The position numbers and the translations under genes are program-made. This document shows, piece after piece, positions 35,200 to 48,738 of a DNA stretch of 64,000 nucleotides. Every line of letters starts with the position of its first letter. Position 1 is the stretch's first letter. The DNA is from Bryum argenteum (lineage: Eukaryota; Streptophyta; Bryopsida; Bryales; Bryaceae), in the NCBI GenBank assembly GCA_037043015.1, contig CM073321.1, positions 24,379,510-24,443,509 of the forward strand. Direction: 5' to 3'. Under the pieces are notes generated by a model, which worked only from the letters and a program-made list of their open reading frames with translations, had not been told where the DNA came from and ran no database searches.

Positions 35200-36100
35200 T
35201 TTTTATTCTCTGTTAGTATTCTATGTTTTTTTGAGGTAGTTTTTATTATTAGTGTACCATATATTTGATTCCATTGATTGTGCGTTATTAAGTAAAGTTT
35301 TGTGAATGGAATGCTCCCAATTACTCTAGTTATTCTAATTTTGTAATTATTATACTTATTCAATAAATATATGAATACAAATTTGTATTTTTTTTCCACC
35401 ACTGATAGTTATGTATAAAATGTTTGATTTTATAGAGAAAAAATTAAGACACAATTGTTTGTAAAAAGTAAAAAATCCATAATTATGAATGGACTTCCCT
35501 CCAAAATCAGTTTCCCACTGAAACATCTTTGCCGCCAAATATTTTCAAAATTGAGTTTTAAAAAGTAGAATCCTACTTAGGAGCCCAATGAAGACAAAAT
35601 TCATGTTGCGACAAAATGTGTTGGCTTTTTGCACGATATCAGGCATTGAGGATACTCCCACGATGTTGCCGTTGAGGTCGGGCTAGGGTTGCTAACTCAG
35701 TCTCTCAATCTTTCCTTTTATTTTCTCTCACTCTCGTCCGTGCTCTCAAGGTGGGCTTAGTTTGATATTTTGTTCCGGTGTCTGTATTCAAGGTTGCGTG
35801 TTTGTGTAGATGGAATTTGAGTTGGTGCTGACTACGTCCGATATAGTTTCTCATTTAGAGGTTTCAGTACTGTAGAAGAGGCGCATGATGTATTCGTTCG
35901 ATAATGTTTCAAGTTACGACAGTTGCTCACCATGTATTTTTCGACTTCTGTATTAGCTACTGATTGTTGTGCGTGGTTTCTTTAGTTGCGAGCCCTAGTT
36001 TTCCTTTCGAAATCTGCAATTCGCAGGTGAGCACGGTTTGCGAATTGAGTGCAAGGCACAATTCCTTAGTGTTTCCGCACTTACTATTAATAGCATGCAC
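35200..36100. other. AT-rich to mixed DNA, no gene recognised
   Basis: A polypyrimidine stretch at 35700-35740 (CTCTCAATCTTTCC) lies about 360 bp upstream of array A1 and could be part of a 5' leader. Nothing else is supported. Confidence 0.4.
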
Positions 36101-36951
36101 GTTATCCCCGGGCCGGGGATAACTTTTAATGTCTGTAAGGACTATGTCCTGGAATCTTTGATCCGATGAGTATCCACGCCCCGGGGATAGTTTTGCACCT
36201 TATACGTCACTGTATATATTATCCCTAGGGCGGGGATGGTAAAGTTTTTCATGGGCTGTTGCATAGTAATTTCTGGGTCAGGCATAATACTTGTTATCGT
36301 GGGTAGTTGCATAGTTATCCCCGGCTTAGGGATATATCCCTTTACATGACATACTTATTGTTATTCTAAGAATGAGAATATTTGTGGTTCTAGCAGCAGT
36401 ATAATAATTATGCCCGGGCCGGGGATAATATCCTACTATATTCTACTAAACGTCATTGCGGGCCGAAGACATAATTTGCCTGCATTGTCATGGGAACATT
36501 TATCCCCGGTCCGAGGATAAATCCTTGTTCAGGGCTTAATATTTATCGATCCTGAGTATGGGGATATTAGTGCTTTCGGGAGCAGTTTAATAATTATGCC
36601 CGGGCCGGGGATAATATGCTACTCTATTTTACTAGACGTCATCCCCTAGCCAAAGATATAATTTGACTTTACCGTCATGGAAAGAATTATCCCCGGTCCG
36701 GGGATAATTTCTGTTTTCCTCATACTCTTAGTGATCATGGTGTTGAGGACCATTCTCCTCTTCTCCTTGATGTACTCATCAAGCCGGGGATACTATGTTC
36801 GTCTCAGAGAAAGAAGTAAGAGTCTTTTGCATCAAACATGAATATTCTGAATCGGATGCTGTCTACGCCTATGGTTAACATTGTTGTTGTCGGGCAAGGT
36901 GTCATCTTTTCTTCTCTAAGGATGGCCTGTTATCCCCGGGCCAGGGATAAC
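36101..36951. repeat. Palindrome array A1, same palindrome at ~47 bp period
   Basis: Good sites begin at 36101, 36219, 36314, 36407, 36498, 36592, 36686 and 36929; degenerate ones at about 36169, 36267, 36452, 36543 and 36640. Spacing is mostly 45-50 bp. The half-site TTATCCCCGG is the one used in array A2, but the period differs. About 36395-36530 is duplicated at 36580-36715. The last site ends two bases before the open frame of the DUF7869-like gene. Confidence 0.9.
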
Positions 36952-37896
36952 TGTGGCGCATCTTTTGCCATTGATTTCTATTTTCATCATCTCGTATACT
37001 ATTAACCAAGCACTAATTTCTCTTTTCAATCCTCTTCCTTTTTGTATGTTGGAGACATTTGTTGTCAATGGTGTTGATTTCCGTCCACCAGTTCTACCTA
37101 ACGGAGTTGCACTGTACGAGGGTTTCAACCGTTCATTAATGGTGTCCAAACGAGTTACTCTTCTAAATGACGCCGGTGTCGACATTGCTAAAGCCGTTTG
37201 TCAATCGGTTGACTCTAGCGTCGTCCCTAAGATTGGTGGTCGGCCTCTCGGATCTAAATTTGTCTGCCTGGAGATAGCAGAATCATTAGTAGAAGCAGAG
37301 GTTCCTTTTGGTTGGATCTACTATTTGCATGCATGGCCGATCAAGCATGTCCTTCTCAACGGAGCAAGCCTCTACGACCACGACCAACGCGCCATCTTCA
37401 ATGCTGCTTGTAAGGTTTTCGGTCGGCCACCACGAGTTGATCTTCGCGAGTACAAGAGCAAACGTCAAAGGCGTCTGTGGGATTCACCACCAAAGAAGGA
37501 GTACTCTCTTACACTGGAGTCGATCAACTTTGTTGCCACAACTTATTGTTGTCCAAAGAATTGTGTGCAAGCCCTATCTTCGAGGCAAAATTAGAAATCT
37601 GAGGTTCCAGTTCTATGTTTGCGGCGATGTTTACCTCAGAAAACATTGTCTCCTTAGTGTGCATGGTCAAGTCTACGAAGCGGCGAATGGAAATGACATG
37701 ATCATGTTGGAAGGTATTGAGGTGTGTTGCGTTGCGTGGTACTTGATTATGGGTGTTCCACATGTTACATTTTTCTGATGGAGGTTTGCCTATCAAGACG
37801 GACAACAAGCAGAGGACCATGGAAATTGTGGTTCAAAGAAACCTCGTATCCAGACTTTGCAAGTCACAGCATCCCTTCTAGCCATTGTGGAAAATG

Positions 37897-40800
37897 CAAG
37901 GTTGTCATACCGGGCAGGCACGCCGCCCGCCCGTCCGTCCACCTTGCCCGTCCGATTGAGCTCTCGCTCGCCCGATATGGTCAAACCTCTGTTGACTCTT
38001 AGTTTAGGTAAAAAAACGAGGACGTGGCAAGGGTTTAGGTAAAAACCAAGCCACTTGGCCGCCACGTACGCGCCACGTGGGACCGATGACATGGCGGGGG
38101 AGGGAAAGGGGGGGCAGGTGACTCGGAAGGGGACGAGAGAGAGGAGAGGGGGGGGCGGAGGAGGGAGAGGGGAGGCGGGGGGAGGAGAGGGGAGGGCGGG
38201 GGGGAGAGGGGGGGCGGGGAGGGAGAGGGGAGGGGCGGGGAGGGAGAGGGGAGGGCGGGGGAGGGAGGGGGGGAGAGGAGGGGAGAGGGGGGGGGGGGGG
38301 AGGGGGGAGGCGAGGAGGAGGGGGACGGGACGGACGGAGGGGGAGAGGGGGGAGGAGAGGGGGAGGGGGGGGGGGAGAGGGGGGGGGGGAGGGAGAGGGG
38401 AGGCGGGGGGGAGGGAGAGGGAGGGAGGCGTGGGAGGCGAAGGAGGGGGCGAGGGGGGAGAGGGGGGCGGGTAATGGAGAGGGGGGGGTAATGGAGAAGG
38501 GGGAGGGTGACTCGGGCGGGGGAGGGAGACGGGAGGCGAGTGATGGAGAGAGGGGGAGGCAAGTGAGGGAGAGGGGGCGGGTGACTCGTGTGGGGAGAGA
38601 GGGAGGGGCGGGTGAGGAGAGGGGCGGGTGACTCGGGCGAGGGCGGGAACCAAATTATGTTTTTTTCCTTTGTTTTCTTAAGAGTAGGGTGGGTAATAAA
38701 TGAGGTAGGGCGGGCGAGGGGGGAGGGGGGTTGGTACCAATTTTTTTATTTTTTTTTTAACTTTGTTTTCTTAGGAGTAGGGAGGGTGCAAAATGGGGTA
38801 GGGCGGGTGAGGGGAGGGGGCGGGTGACTCGGGCGGGGGCGGTACCAAATTATTATTTATTTATTTTTCAATTTTTTCCTTTGTATTCTTAGGAGTAGGG
38901 TGGGTGCAAAATGGGGTAGGGCGGATGAGGGGGAAGGGGGGCGGGTGACTCGGGCGGGCGGGTACCAAATTATTTTATATTTATTTTTAATTCTTTCCAT
39001 TGATTTCTTGTGAGTAGGGTGGGTGCAAAATGGAGTAGGGGGTGAAGGGGGGGGGGGCGGGTGAGGGGGGGCGGGTGACTCGGGCGGGGGGCGGGTGACT
39101 CGGGCGGGGCGGGTGACTCGGGCGGGGCGGGTACCAAATTATTTTATATTTATTTTTAATTCTTTCCATTGATTTCTTGTGAGTAGGGTGGGTGCAAAAT
39201 GGAGTAGGGCCGGTGAAGGGGGAGGGGGGCGGGTGAGGGGGGAGGGGGGCGGGTGAGGGGGGAGGGGGGCGGGTGACTCGGGCGGGTGACTCGGGCGGGG
39301 CGGGTGACTCGGGCGGGAGGCGGGTGACTCGGGCGGGCGGGTACCAATTATTTTTTTTTTCTTTGTTTTCCTATGAGTAGGGCGAATGCAAAATGAGATA
39401 GGGCGAATGCAAAATGAGATAGGGCGGGTGAGGCGAAAAGGGAAGATAAGTGAGGGGGGAGGGAGGGGTAAGTGAGTGGTGAGGGGGGGGGGAGTGAGGG
39501 AGGAGGGGGGGAGGGAGGGTAAGTGAGGGGGAGGGGAGTGTACAATCTTTCCCTTCTCTTCTTTTTTTCTTCTTCATAAACTTGGATTTTTCATTAAAAT
39601 AGCAAAGGCTCTCGGATTAGCAAGGAAAATCCAAACATTCTCCCACAATATTCGGGAAATCAAAATCCCGGAATATATAGAAGAATGTTTGGATATGTTT
39701 ACTCCAAAAATACCCTTGCCTTGTTCAAAGAAGGAGAATGGTGGGAGATGAGGAAAGCTTTGGCAAACCTCTTGCCAAGGCTCTTGGGAGGGTAAGGGCG
39801 GGTGAGGGGTAGGGGGAGGGCGGGTGAGTGAGAGGGGGGGGGGTGACTCTCTTACCATTTTTTTTAATTTTTTAAAAAAAAATTAATTTGTTTTTTCTTC
39901 TCTCCTTTCTCTTGGAATCCTTTTAATTTCCAAATCCTGCACTTTTTTAATATGGGTTACCACATCCCAATTCCCCCTCTTATTCAAGATTTGAGCTATG
40001 ACACGAGAAACTCGCACCCCCCTCTTATTCGAGTTTGGAATACAAAAGTTTAGAATTGTAGCTTAACAATGATTTAAAAAGACTTCCATCCCTCCCATGC
40101 TTGTAAAACACTTCACCCTTCCATTGTAATGTAGCCCAATATTTATACTTGTTTTGTGAATTATATTATGTTTTTTGGATAACTTCGAAATCATAAGGAG
40201 AATATAAATGTATCTCACGTTGAGAAATTTGTTGAAGAACTAAAAATAATAAGAACCATTTTGAATTACGTTAACATTAATATTAAATAGTACAAACGTA
40301 GCTACGCAAATGATATTATATGTATGTTCGAGTACTTGTTGTCAACATTTATATCGTTCCATGTTTTAAATATGCATTTAATTAATACAATTGAATTAGT
40401 TGTGTATCTAAAACAAATAAAGTATTTGTGAAAAATTAAAGAAATAAAATAATTATAATTCAATATTTGTTGTTGCAACTTCTATCATTCTATGTTCTGC
40501 ATATACATGTATTTAGAACAAATAAGATACTCGTGTATTTAATACAACTCAAATATTTGGATGAAATACGAAAGAATGTTTTTGTTTTTATACATATATA
40601 ATAACGTTGCATTCTGTATTATGAACAAGCTCTTTCAAATATTTATTGTTTATGGTATTCAGGTATATAATGGTTTGCTATACGCTCGCCATCACCTTGG
40701 TAGTATGAAATTTAAATTTTGACAACAATTACTAAAATAAATATATAATGTCATTTGTGTGGCTACGTTTGTACTATTTAAATTATTGTCACCTTAATTC

Positions 40801-43334
40801 AAAATGATTCTTATTATTTTTAGTTCTTCCGCAAATTTCTCAACGTGAGAAACATTTATATTCTCCTTATGATTTCAAAGTTATCCAAAAAACATATTAT
40901 AATTCACAAAACAAGTATAAATATTGGGCTACATTACAATGGAAGGGTGAAGTGTTTTACAAGCATGGGAGGGATGGAAGTCTTTTTAAATCATTGTTAA
41001 GCTACATTTCTAAACTTTTCTATTTCAAATTTGAATACGAGGGGACAAAGTGGGTTTTCCTTGTGCCCGTGTGGTAGCTCAAGTTTTCATAAGAGGGGAA
41101 TTGGAATGTGGAAGCCCAAATTCTGAATAAGAGGGGGAATTAGGATGTGGTAGCTCAAATTTTGAATAAGAGAGGGAATTAGGATGTAGTAGCTTAAATT
41201 TTGAATAAGAGGGGGAATTAGGATGTAGTAGCTCAAATTTTGAATAAAAGGGGAAGTGGGATGTGGTAACTAAAATTTAGAATAAGAGGGGCAATTAGGA
41301 TGTGGTAGCTTTAATTTTGAATAAGAAAGGAAATTAGGATGTGATATATCAAATTTTGGATAAGAGGGGGAAATGAGATGTGGTAACACAAATTTGAAAA
41401 ATGCGGAATATGGAAAATAGAAGGGTTCCAAGAGAAAGGAGAGAAGAAAAAACAAATTAATTTTTTTTTTAAATTAAAAAAATGGTAAGAGAGTCACCCC
41501 CCCCCTCTCACTCACCCGCCCTCCCTCTACCCCTCACCCGCCCTTACCCTCCCAAGAGCCTTGGCAAGAGGTTTGCCAAAGCTTTCCTCATCTCCCACCA
41601 TTCTCCTTCTTTGAACAAGGCAAGGGTATTTTTGGAGTAAACATATCCAAACATTCTTCCATGTATTCCGGGATTTTGATTTCCCGAACATTGTGGGAGA
41701 ATGTTTGGATTTTCCTTGCTAATTCGAGAGCCTTTGCTATTCTAATGAAAAATCCAAGTTTATGAAGAAGAAAAAAAGAAGAGAAGGGAAAGATTGTACA
41801 CTCCCCTCCCCCTCACTTACCCACACTCCCCCCCTCCCCCTCACTTACCCACCCTCCCCCCCTCCTCCCTCACTCCCCCCCCTCACCACTCATTTACCCC
41901 TCCCTCCCCCCTCACTTATCTTCCCTTTTTGCCTCACCCGCCCTATCTCATTTTGCATTCGCCCTATCTCATTTTGCATTCGCCCTATCTCATTTTGCAT
42001 TCGCCCTATCTCATTTTGCATTCGCCCTACTCATAGAAAAACAAAGAAAAAAAAAAAAAATTGGTACCCGCCCCCCTCCCCCCTCACCCGCCCCCCTCCC
42101 CCTTCACCGGCCCTACTCCATTTTGCACCCACCCTACTCACAAGAAATCAATGGAAAGAATTAAAAAATAAATATAAAATAATTTGGTACCCGCCCCCCG
42201 CCCGAGTCACCCGCCCCCCTCCCCCCTCACCTGCCCTACCCCATTTTGCACCCTCCCTATTCTTAAGTTTAGAAAATGAAAAAATTTTAAGAAAAAAATA
42301 AAAAAATTTGGTAATCTCCCTCTCTCCCTCACCGCCCCCTCTCTCTCACCCACCCCCTCCCTTACTACCCCCCCCTCTCCCTCACCCGCCCCGCCCTCTC
42401 CACCACCCCCTTTCTCTCTCTCTCTCTCTCACCCGCCCTACCCCATTTTGTACCAACCCTACTCCTAAGAAAAAAAAAGGACCCGCCCCCGCCCGAATCA
42501 CCCGCCCCCTCTCTCTCCCCGCCCCCTCTCCCTCTCTCTCACCCGCCCCTACCCCATTTTGCACCCACTCTACTCCTCAAAAAATAATAATAAAAATAAT
42601 AATAATTGGTACTCGCCCCCCCCTCTCTCCTCTCTCTCACCCGCCCTACCCCATTTTGCACCCACCCTACTCTTCAAAAATAATAATAAAAATAATAATA
42701 ATTGGTACCCGCCCCCCCCTCTCCCTCACCTACCCCCCCTCTCTCTCCCCCCCTCCCTCACCTACCCCCTCTCTCTTCCCCCCCCCCCCTCTCCCTCTCC
42801 CTCACCCACCCTACTCTATTTTGTACCCACTCTACTCCTAAGAAAAGAAAGGAAAAATTTTAAGAAAAAAAAATTGGTACCGCCCCCCCCTCCCTTCTCC
42901 TTCACCCCCCCCTCTCTCTCCCCCCCCCTCCCTCCCTTGCTCCCCCTCCCTCCCTTACCCCCCCTCCCTCCCTCCCCGCCCCTTTCCATCCCCCCTCCTC
43001 CCTCCCCCGCCCCTTTCCATCCCTCACCCGCCCCCATCCCCCCTCACCCGCACCGCCACCAATGTCACCCGCCTTCTCTAAAGTTCACCCGCCCCCCTAA
43101 AGTTCACCCGCCCGAACAAAAGGTCACCCCCCGCGCACAATGTCACTCGCCCCGATGCCGCGATCGACTTACATGTCACATCCTATGTGGCTTTTTACTG
43201 CAAAGTAATCGCCGTCATACGAAAGATTACACACCCCCTACAATCAAGGTGGGCAGCACGCCCGTCCGTCCGGGACAACTCGTACGCCCGTTTTGCTCGC
43301 CCGATTACCTCAACACGCCCGATATGACAACCTT
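37897..43334. mobile_element. Foldback hAT-like element, 5438 bp, giant palindrome
   Basis: It begins CAAGGTTGTCATACCGGGC and ends GCCCGATATGACAACCTT, with an exact 8 bp duplication GGAAAATG (37889-37896 and 43335-43342). The outer ~170 bp on the left and ~180 bp on the right match the 340 bp MITE at 18707-19045, whose middle is replaced here by two ~2.4 kb inverted arms (to about 40345 and from about 40720). The arms hold G-rich (left) or C-rich (right) low-complexity DNA with a repeated module (GAGTAGGGTGGGTGCAAAAT) and then AT-rich DNA (AAACTTGGATTTTTCATTA and its complement near 39580 and 41750). No transposase gene. Long frames in the arms are proline- or glycine-rich artefacts. Confidence 0.9.
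41086..41400. repeat. 39 bp tandem repeat, about 7-8 units, in one arm only
   Basis: Units carrying GAATAAGAGGGGGAATTAGG recur at 41125, 41164, 41203, 41242, 41280, 41319 and 41358. The opposite arm has only one or two equivalent units near 39960-40030, so the array grew after the palindrome formed. Confidence 0.9.
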
Positions 43335-45215
43335 GGAAAATGCTGCCGATCTCATGCCTCATCGAACGAAGACTATTGATACAGGCGAGAAGGTAGTGTC
43401 CAAATGCTTGCCCTCTTCCTACCGTTGGAGGGACAATTTACTAGAGGTGAATGCCATCAATGCCGTCCACGGTCTTCCTCCTATATCAAATTCAGCTCTA
43501 AGTAGGATCCGGCAAGACTCATTCCAAGAGTACTATTCCAAGCAAAAGAATGACACATTTGCGCGTTGTGGTGAATGTGACAAAATCAAACAACTTTGAG
43601 CCTCCAGTACTCGAGGCAGTCGCGCATGGGCTCTTCATGATGCCAAATTCAAACGTCATAATACTTCTCAAATGGCGCATAGGTTGCTCTAGTATAGCAA
43701 CCGTTCGGAGTCTAAGGCACGGCCCGAATCATCTTTGTGCAATATTCATGACAAAATGGATCATTCCAAGACAACCTCTCCGCAATTCTCTCACAAGAGT
43801 AAATCAACCGATTCCTTCATGAAATTTCTGGTTTCCATCATAGGCATGATTGCTCATGAACACGGAGATGTACTTTACACACATTACGGCCTTGATATAT
43901 ATCCGACGGATTCAAATCATACTATCGGTTCATTTGCTCAACTGCTAAGAGATTTAGAATCTCCTCCGAAGTGCTCTTCCAGGCAATTGTTTGCGGGTGG
44001 TAGAAGTAGCCCTCTCTATGAGGCTGTTTTGGATGGGGCGAACATGTGCTTGGATTCGCTTGGTCTTCTCCCGGAGACACCAATCCCGGGAAAGACTCTT
44101 TCTCCGGTGCTACACATGCAGCTTGATAATGCTTGCGGGGATAATAAGAATCGGTTTGTTTTTGCATTCTTTTCACTGCTCGTTTACAAGGGCGTTTTTA
44201 GAGAAATTTACTTGAACTTCTTTATCGTGGGTCACACTCATGAAGATATTGATGCACTTTTCAGGCGATGGAGTAGTAAGCTCAAGACCAACAGCTACCC
44301 TACTGTTCCCCTTTTCATGAGATCCTTCATGGACACAGAGGATAAGCCGGTTATTCCTCACTTAATTGAGGAAGTTCCGGATTTCAAAACGTTTATCAAA
44401 GGTTACCTTTGTGATGGCGACGAGGCGTTATCTGGGCATACTAGTGCCCAAAAATTTAGGTTTTCTAAAGATGCTTCCGGCTGGCCTTTGATGCAGTACA
44501 AAATTCTATGTACCGATAGCGAGTGGCTTCGTCAAAATAGTGCAGGGGTTAGGTTGTGGAAAGTTATGCCAAATGGTCAACCTCAAGTTCCTCTTGGAGA
44601 TCCAACCTTACTAGTTCCAAATGAAATGAAGAATATAGAAGACATTCGAAAGGGAATTAGTGGTTTTGTGAGCTTGTGGGAGTCTTTGGCAGATGCAGAT
44701 CCAACAGGCGACTAGCGTAGACATCATGAACAATTCATTTACTATTGGAAAGCAAATCGTGAGGCTTTAGATCTACCCGTCCTTGCTCCATCAATGTTTA
44801 GGGATGGATTTTGGCCTACTTCTAGGTACCCTCCAAGTGAAGATGATCGATTTGAAGATAACGGAGAATTGCGCGAGGAATTTGCTGTTGATCCTCCGTT
44901 TGTAGAGCAAATACGAGATCGTCCACAGGCATCATTCAGAGTTGGACGAGATGTTTATGAGGGATACCTACTTATGCTACGTCTAACTGATGGAGATCTC
45001 AAGAAATTCTGGATAGCTCGTGCGTTGAGCAACCCAAATGCTAGTGTAGAGCATCCTCAAGAAATCCACATTGAGTATTGGAAGCCAATATCTTCTAAAC
45101 ATGTCAATCCTGACATATACCAAGGGTGGGATACAAGAAGAGGTAACTCTTGGTGTAAAGATATGGATTATAATCCAACTTGGGTGGCTACAACATCAAT
45201 CATGGGAGCTTAGAA

Positions 45216-48200
45216 GCCAAGATTTGGTCTTGAAACCGTTAATCCCAAGATGTGCATACCGGAGCTACAAATTTCAATCATTAAGGACTCTATTATCAAT
45301 TTTGATGAGTAGTTTTCACGTTATATTAGATCATACTAGTTTCAATAGTACACCCTTTCTCATTGCAATGTAGCCAACGCAAATTAGAGTAGTATGACAC
45401 TACTTTTAAACATGATTTATCTATTTATAGTAAAATGTTTATATCCATTTCAATGTATTTCCATGGGATTATTTCCTTCCATTGGTGTTGTGATAATTTT
45501 ATTTATCTATAGATATTATGTCCTTAGTTTCGTTGGATTACTTCTTGTATATATTTTTCTTTGAAGTAATGACTTTCTTCATGCAAGATAATTTTTTGGT
45601 CCTTGAAGCTTGCAATCTACGACACGAGTATTGAGATGTGAAGTAGTCTCAATATACTTTACGTCTCAAAATAATGAATATCAAAGATCAACAAATATAT
45701 TGTTAGAATTTCTGGTATCGAGGTTTCATCTTACATTCTTTTGTTGAATTCATTGGAGTCTCATTTTCATTTTAGTCTCATTTTACTTGACACCAGATTT
45801 ACTATTTTTTAACCATTGATTTAAATTGAGATTGCAAATTGTCTCAAAATACTTAATATTCCCTTTTTGGACTATTTGCCTTTCTACACTTACTATTCAG
45901 TTCGTCTCTGATTTACTATCAAATAGCTTTTCGGCTTCTTCAATTGGTCTCTGTTTCAATTCCCCACTTTTACAACACTCAATTGGTTCAATTAGAATCA
46001 ATTGGACATATAAAATTTCACTTGAGATCTATCTGCATATGCGGCAATGACTACTCTCGTATTCCAAATTTGCAATCTATAAAGACTGGTTTGATTTAGT
46101 TCACAATTTCCTTCACCATATAGCTTACACCAGTAAATGACAAGAAATCAATCAGTGTCAATTTGCTCTCTTCCATTTTCACATCTCAAATTGCCATGGC
46201 ACATTTATAATCAATCAACACTCACTCAAATTGCTGAACTGAATTCTCTCTCAGAGAATCAACATCAAGAACAAGTCGCTCATTCCCTTGTCATACATGA
46301 AATCTCAAATAGGCTACCCCCCTTTACTTATACAATATAATCTACTTTGGATAATTGCTCTCAATTATGACATACAAATAACAAAATTTGTACTTTGGGA
46401 ATTGACCAAATTAACAATACTAGACTCACTCCAATCTACACAACAAATAGACTTAACCAGTCTCTTGAACAAAAAGACAAATTTCTTCAACTCGCACGAT
46501 ACAAGTAGACAAACAAAAAGAATTGATAATACAATTCGATAATATATTTACTAAGTGCAAAGAGTTCACAGAAGACAAATTGCATAAAAGTGAGTTCTAC
46601 CCGAACTAAAGAGAAAGATTCAACTATTTTCCTGTATTAGGCTCATGATAGTAATGACTATTTGCCTAAACCATCACAAGGTCGAAATTCCACCCTCTGA
46701 AGCTGCCTGTTTGTTCTAATTTGAATCTAATTGTCTTTCTATAGCTAATCCTCCCAACATATAGAAATCACATGTCTATTCGTCTCTATTTACATCAAAA
46801 TTTCAAAAGTCATGCAAATTCACAAAATGTCTCGTTCACATAGCCCCCTACTTAGGGAATTGATGTCCTCGTCAATTATACTTGACTTCTTATTCCTATG
46901 CATATTGGTGCGATTAATTAGGTGGACTGCGGATTTGTCCACTACTTTTTGAACATCTGCATCCTCGACTAATACTCCTCGATTGTGGTTTCGATGTCAC
47001 TAAGACCTTGTCTTTTAAGCATAGTATCCAGTGCAAGGAAATTTGTTTACCCAGTTTAAGTGTGGTCCGTATAACAAACATGTAATTGCCATTACCTCGA
47101 AAACTCGATGCCGCCTCGTGCTTTGGTGTTAGATCTTAATCATGATATGAAACTCCGGTCGATTCGGATTTAATTGATTGACATTGATGGTAATTGGAAG
47201 TATCATAGGAAGTAATGAGAAGATTCTAATAGTTGAAATAGGACAACAAAGTTTGGGATTTTGAATGAAATAAGAATGTATTTTCTTTCATTATATAAAT
47301 AATTACTATTTGAGCATAAGGAGTATTGGAGAGACTAGAGTATTGCGATGTTTTTGTGCACTCTATGCACATTGATGTTCTAAAGTGCAGTGTACGGTGA
47401 AGTAAATTGAAAACTAAAATCACATTATCTACATATAAAATTGAGTGTAGAAGTGGATAATAGTTGTATATGAGGACGTTACTTTGCGCAATTCCTATTT
47501 TGTATAAGACGTACTTCCAAGATACAAACCCATGCAGTGTACTTAATTGCTATATATGAATATTCATTTTGAGTACAATACATGATTTACTTTATACTAT
47601 TGTCTTATAAAAAATTAATTTACATATTCGAAATTGATGATGTGAATTTCTGGATGCAATTGTAGACCCCGTCATTTTCATTTTCCATGTCTAAGTGTTG
47701 TAGGGCAACAAAATTTGTTCAAGGCTCATCCGTTGAAAACCTCTATTGTCATGTCATTATGGATGTTCTATGTGACAATAGCAACCAATTCAGACACCGA
47801 TGGTGTAATGCAGGACGAGCAGTAGGATGTCGTGCATGTCATCTTTGTATACATCTTTATGAACATTCATGTCAACATTTGCGTCGAGATTTATGCATGA
47901 GTGTAGTCCTAGTAAGTTAGACATCATGTTAGATGTAATATAACTGGTCAAGTTGTCCAACGTAGAATTCTCATTGCCATGTAGATAAAGCGCCATAAAT
48001 TACTTTTTTCATATATGTCCGCGTGTTTTTTGAAGATTAAATATTAGCAGAATTACTAACACTATTAAAATCTATTTTTTTTTAGCAATATTATTTTACT
48101 GATATTTTATTACTTACATATTATTATTTTATTAGTTTTATATTTTATAATAATAACAAAAAATAATAATTTAATTTTAATATATTATTTTAATATTATT

Positions 48201-48738
48201 AGTCATTTAAACAAATTTAGAAACTACATGTTATATCTTATACAATTATAAAATTATATTCTAATACTATTAAAAAAATGGACCAATGACAAATCAGGGA
48301 GAATACCTTAAAATTAATATATCCTATATTACCATATTAAAAAATTATTTTTTAATGGCGGAAAAGTAAAGACTTCTCAAAAGTGTAACGGCTTTTTTTT
48401 CACTTTTGAAAACCACTGCCCAATGAGCTACTTTTCAACATTAGGTCAGCATTTTATCCCGCCTACCAGTAATTTGACACGTCTTTACCTCGTTGGACCA
48501 AAATTCCTTACTAGTGTGGCAAATAAATGTCATGGTTGATGTCTTGTAAGACATCTAAAAACTCTGATGTCTCGATCGACATCTTCAGACATCCCCGTTG
48601 AAATGCCCCTCCAATCTCAAGTCATCTTATAATCATCCTACAAATCTAGACGTCCTCAAGGACATCATAAGACGTCCTAAGACATTCTACAAGCTTGAAG
48701 ATGTTTGTTGAAACATAAAAAAAAACAAGGTTTTCTTA
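45216..48738. other. AT-rich, no gene recognised
   Basis: Short frames only. A Cys/His-rich frame at 47687-47920 (VGCRACHLCIHLYEHSC) is suggestive but matches nothing I know. From 48050 to 48420 the sequence is nearly all A/T. Confidence 0.5.

Larger units (their letters stand above)
37046..45213 (+). pseudogene. DUF7869-like transposase-type protein, copy 1, split by a 5.4 kb element
   Basis: It is collinear with the gene at 53409-56210. N-terminal part 37046-37590 (RVTLLNDAGVDIAKAV, LTLESINFVATTYCCPKNC). A frameshift near 37590 leads to LRFQFYVCGDVYLRKHC and IMGVPHVTFF, then TGA (37776-37778) and a continuing frame to the insertion at 37897. After 43334 the frame resumes (LMPHRTKTIDTGEKVVSKCL, SNSALSRIRQDSFQEYY), with TGA near 43597 and TAG near 43692. 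The core is LHMQLDNACGDNKNRF and VGHTHEDIDALFRRWS (44110-44275), then TAG at 44713 and FWPTSRYPPSED to 45213. DN...NKN and HT..D are the conserved points of DUF7869, which resembles an RNase H-like transposase core. It has no other domain I can name. Confidence 0.6.

Noticed and set aside
37793..39860. Long proline-rich and glycine-rich frames in the foldback arms (also 41762-43040)
   Set aside because: They are translations of G-rich or C-rich low-complexity DNA and change freely between copies of the module.
47687..47990. Cys-rich zinc-binding protein
   Set aside because: Cysteine spacing matches no known finger that I can name, and the flanks are AT-rich non-coding.
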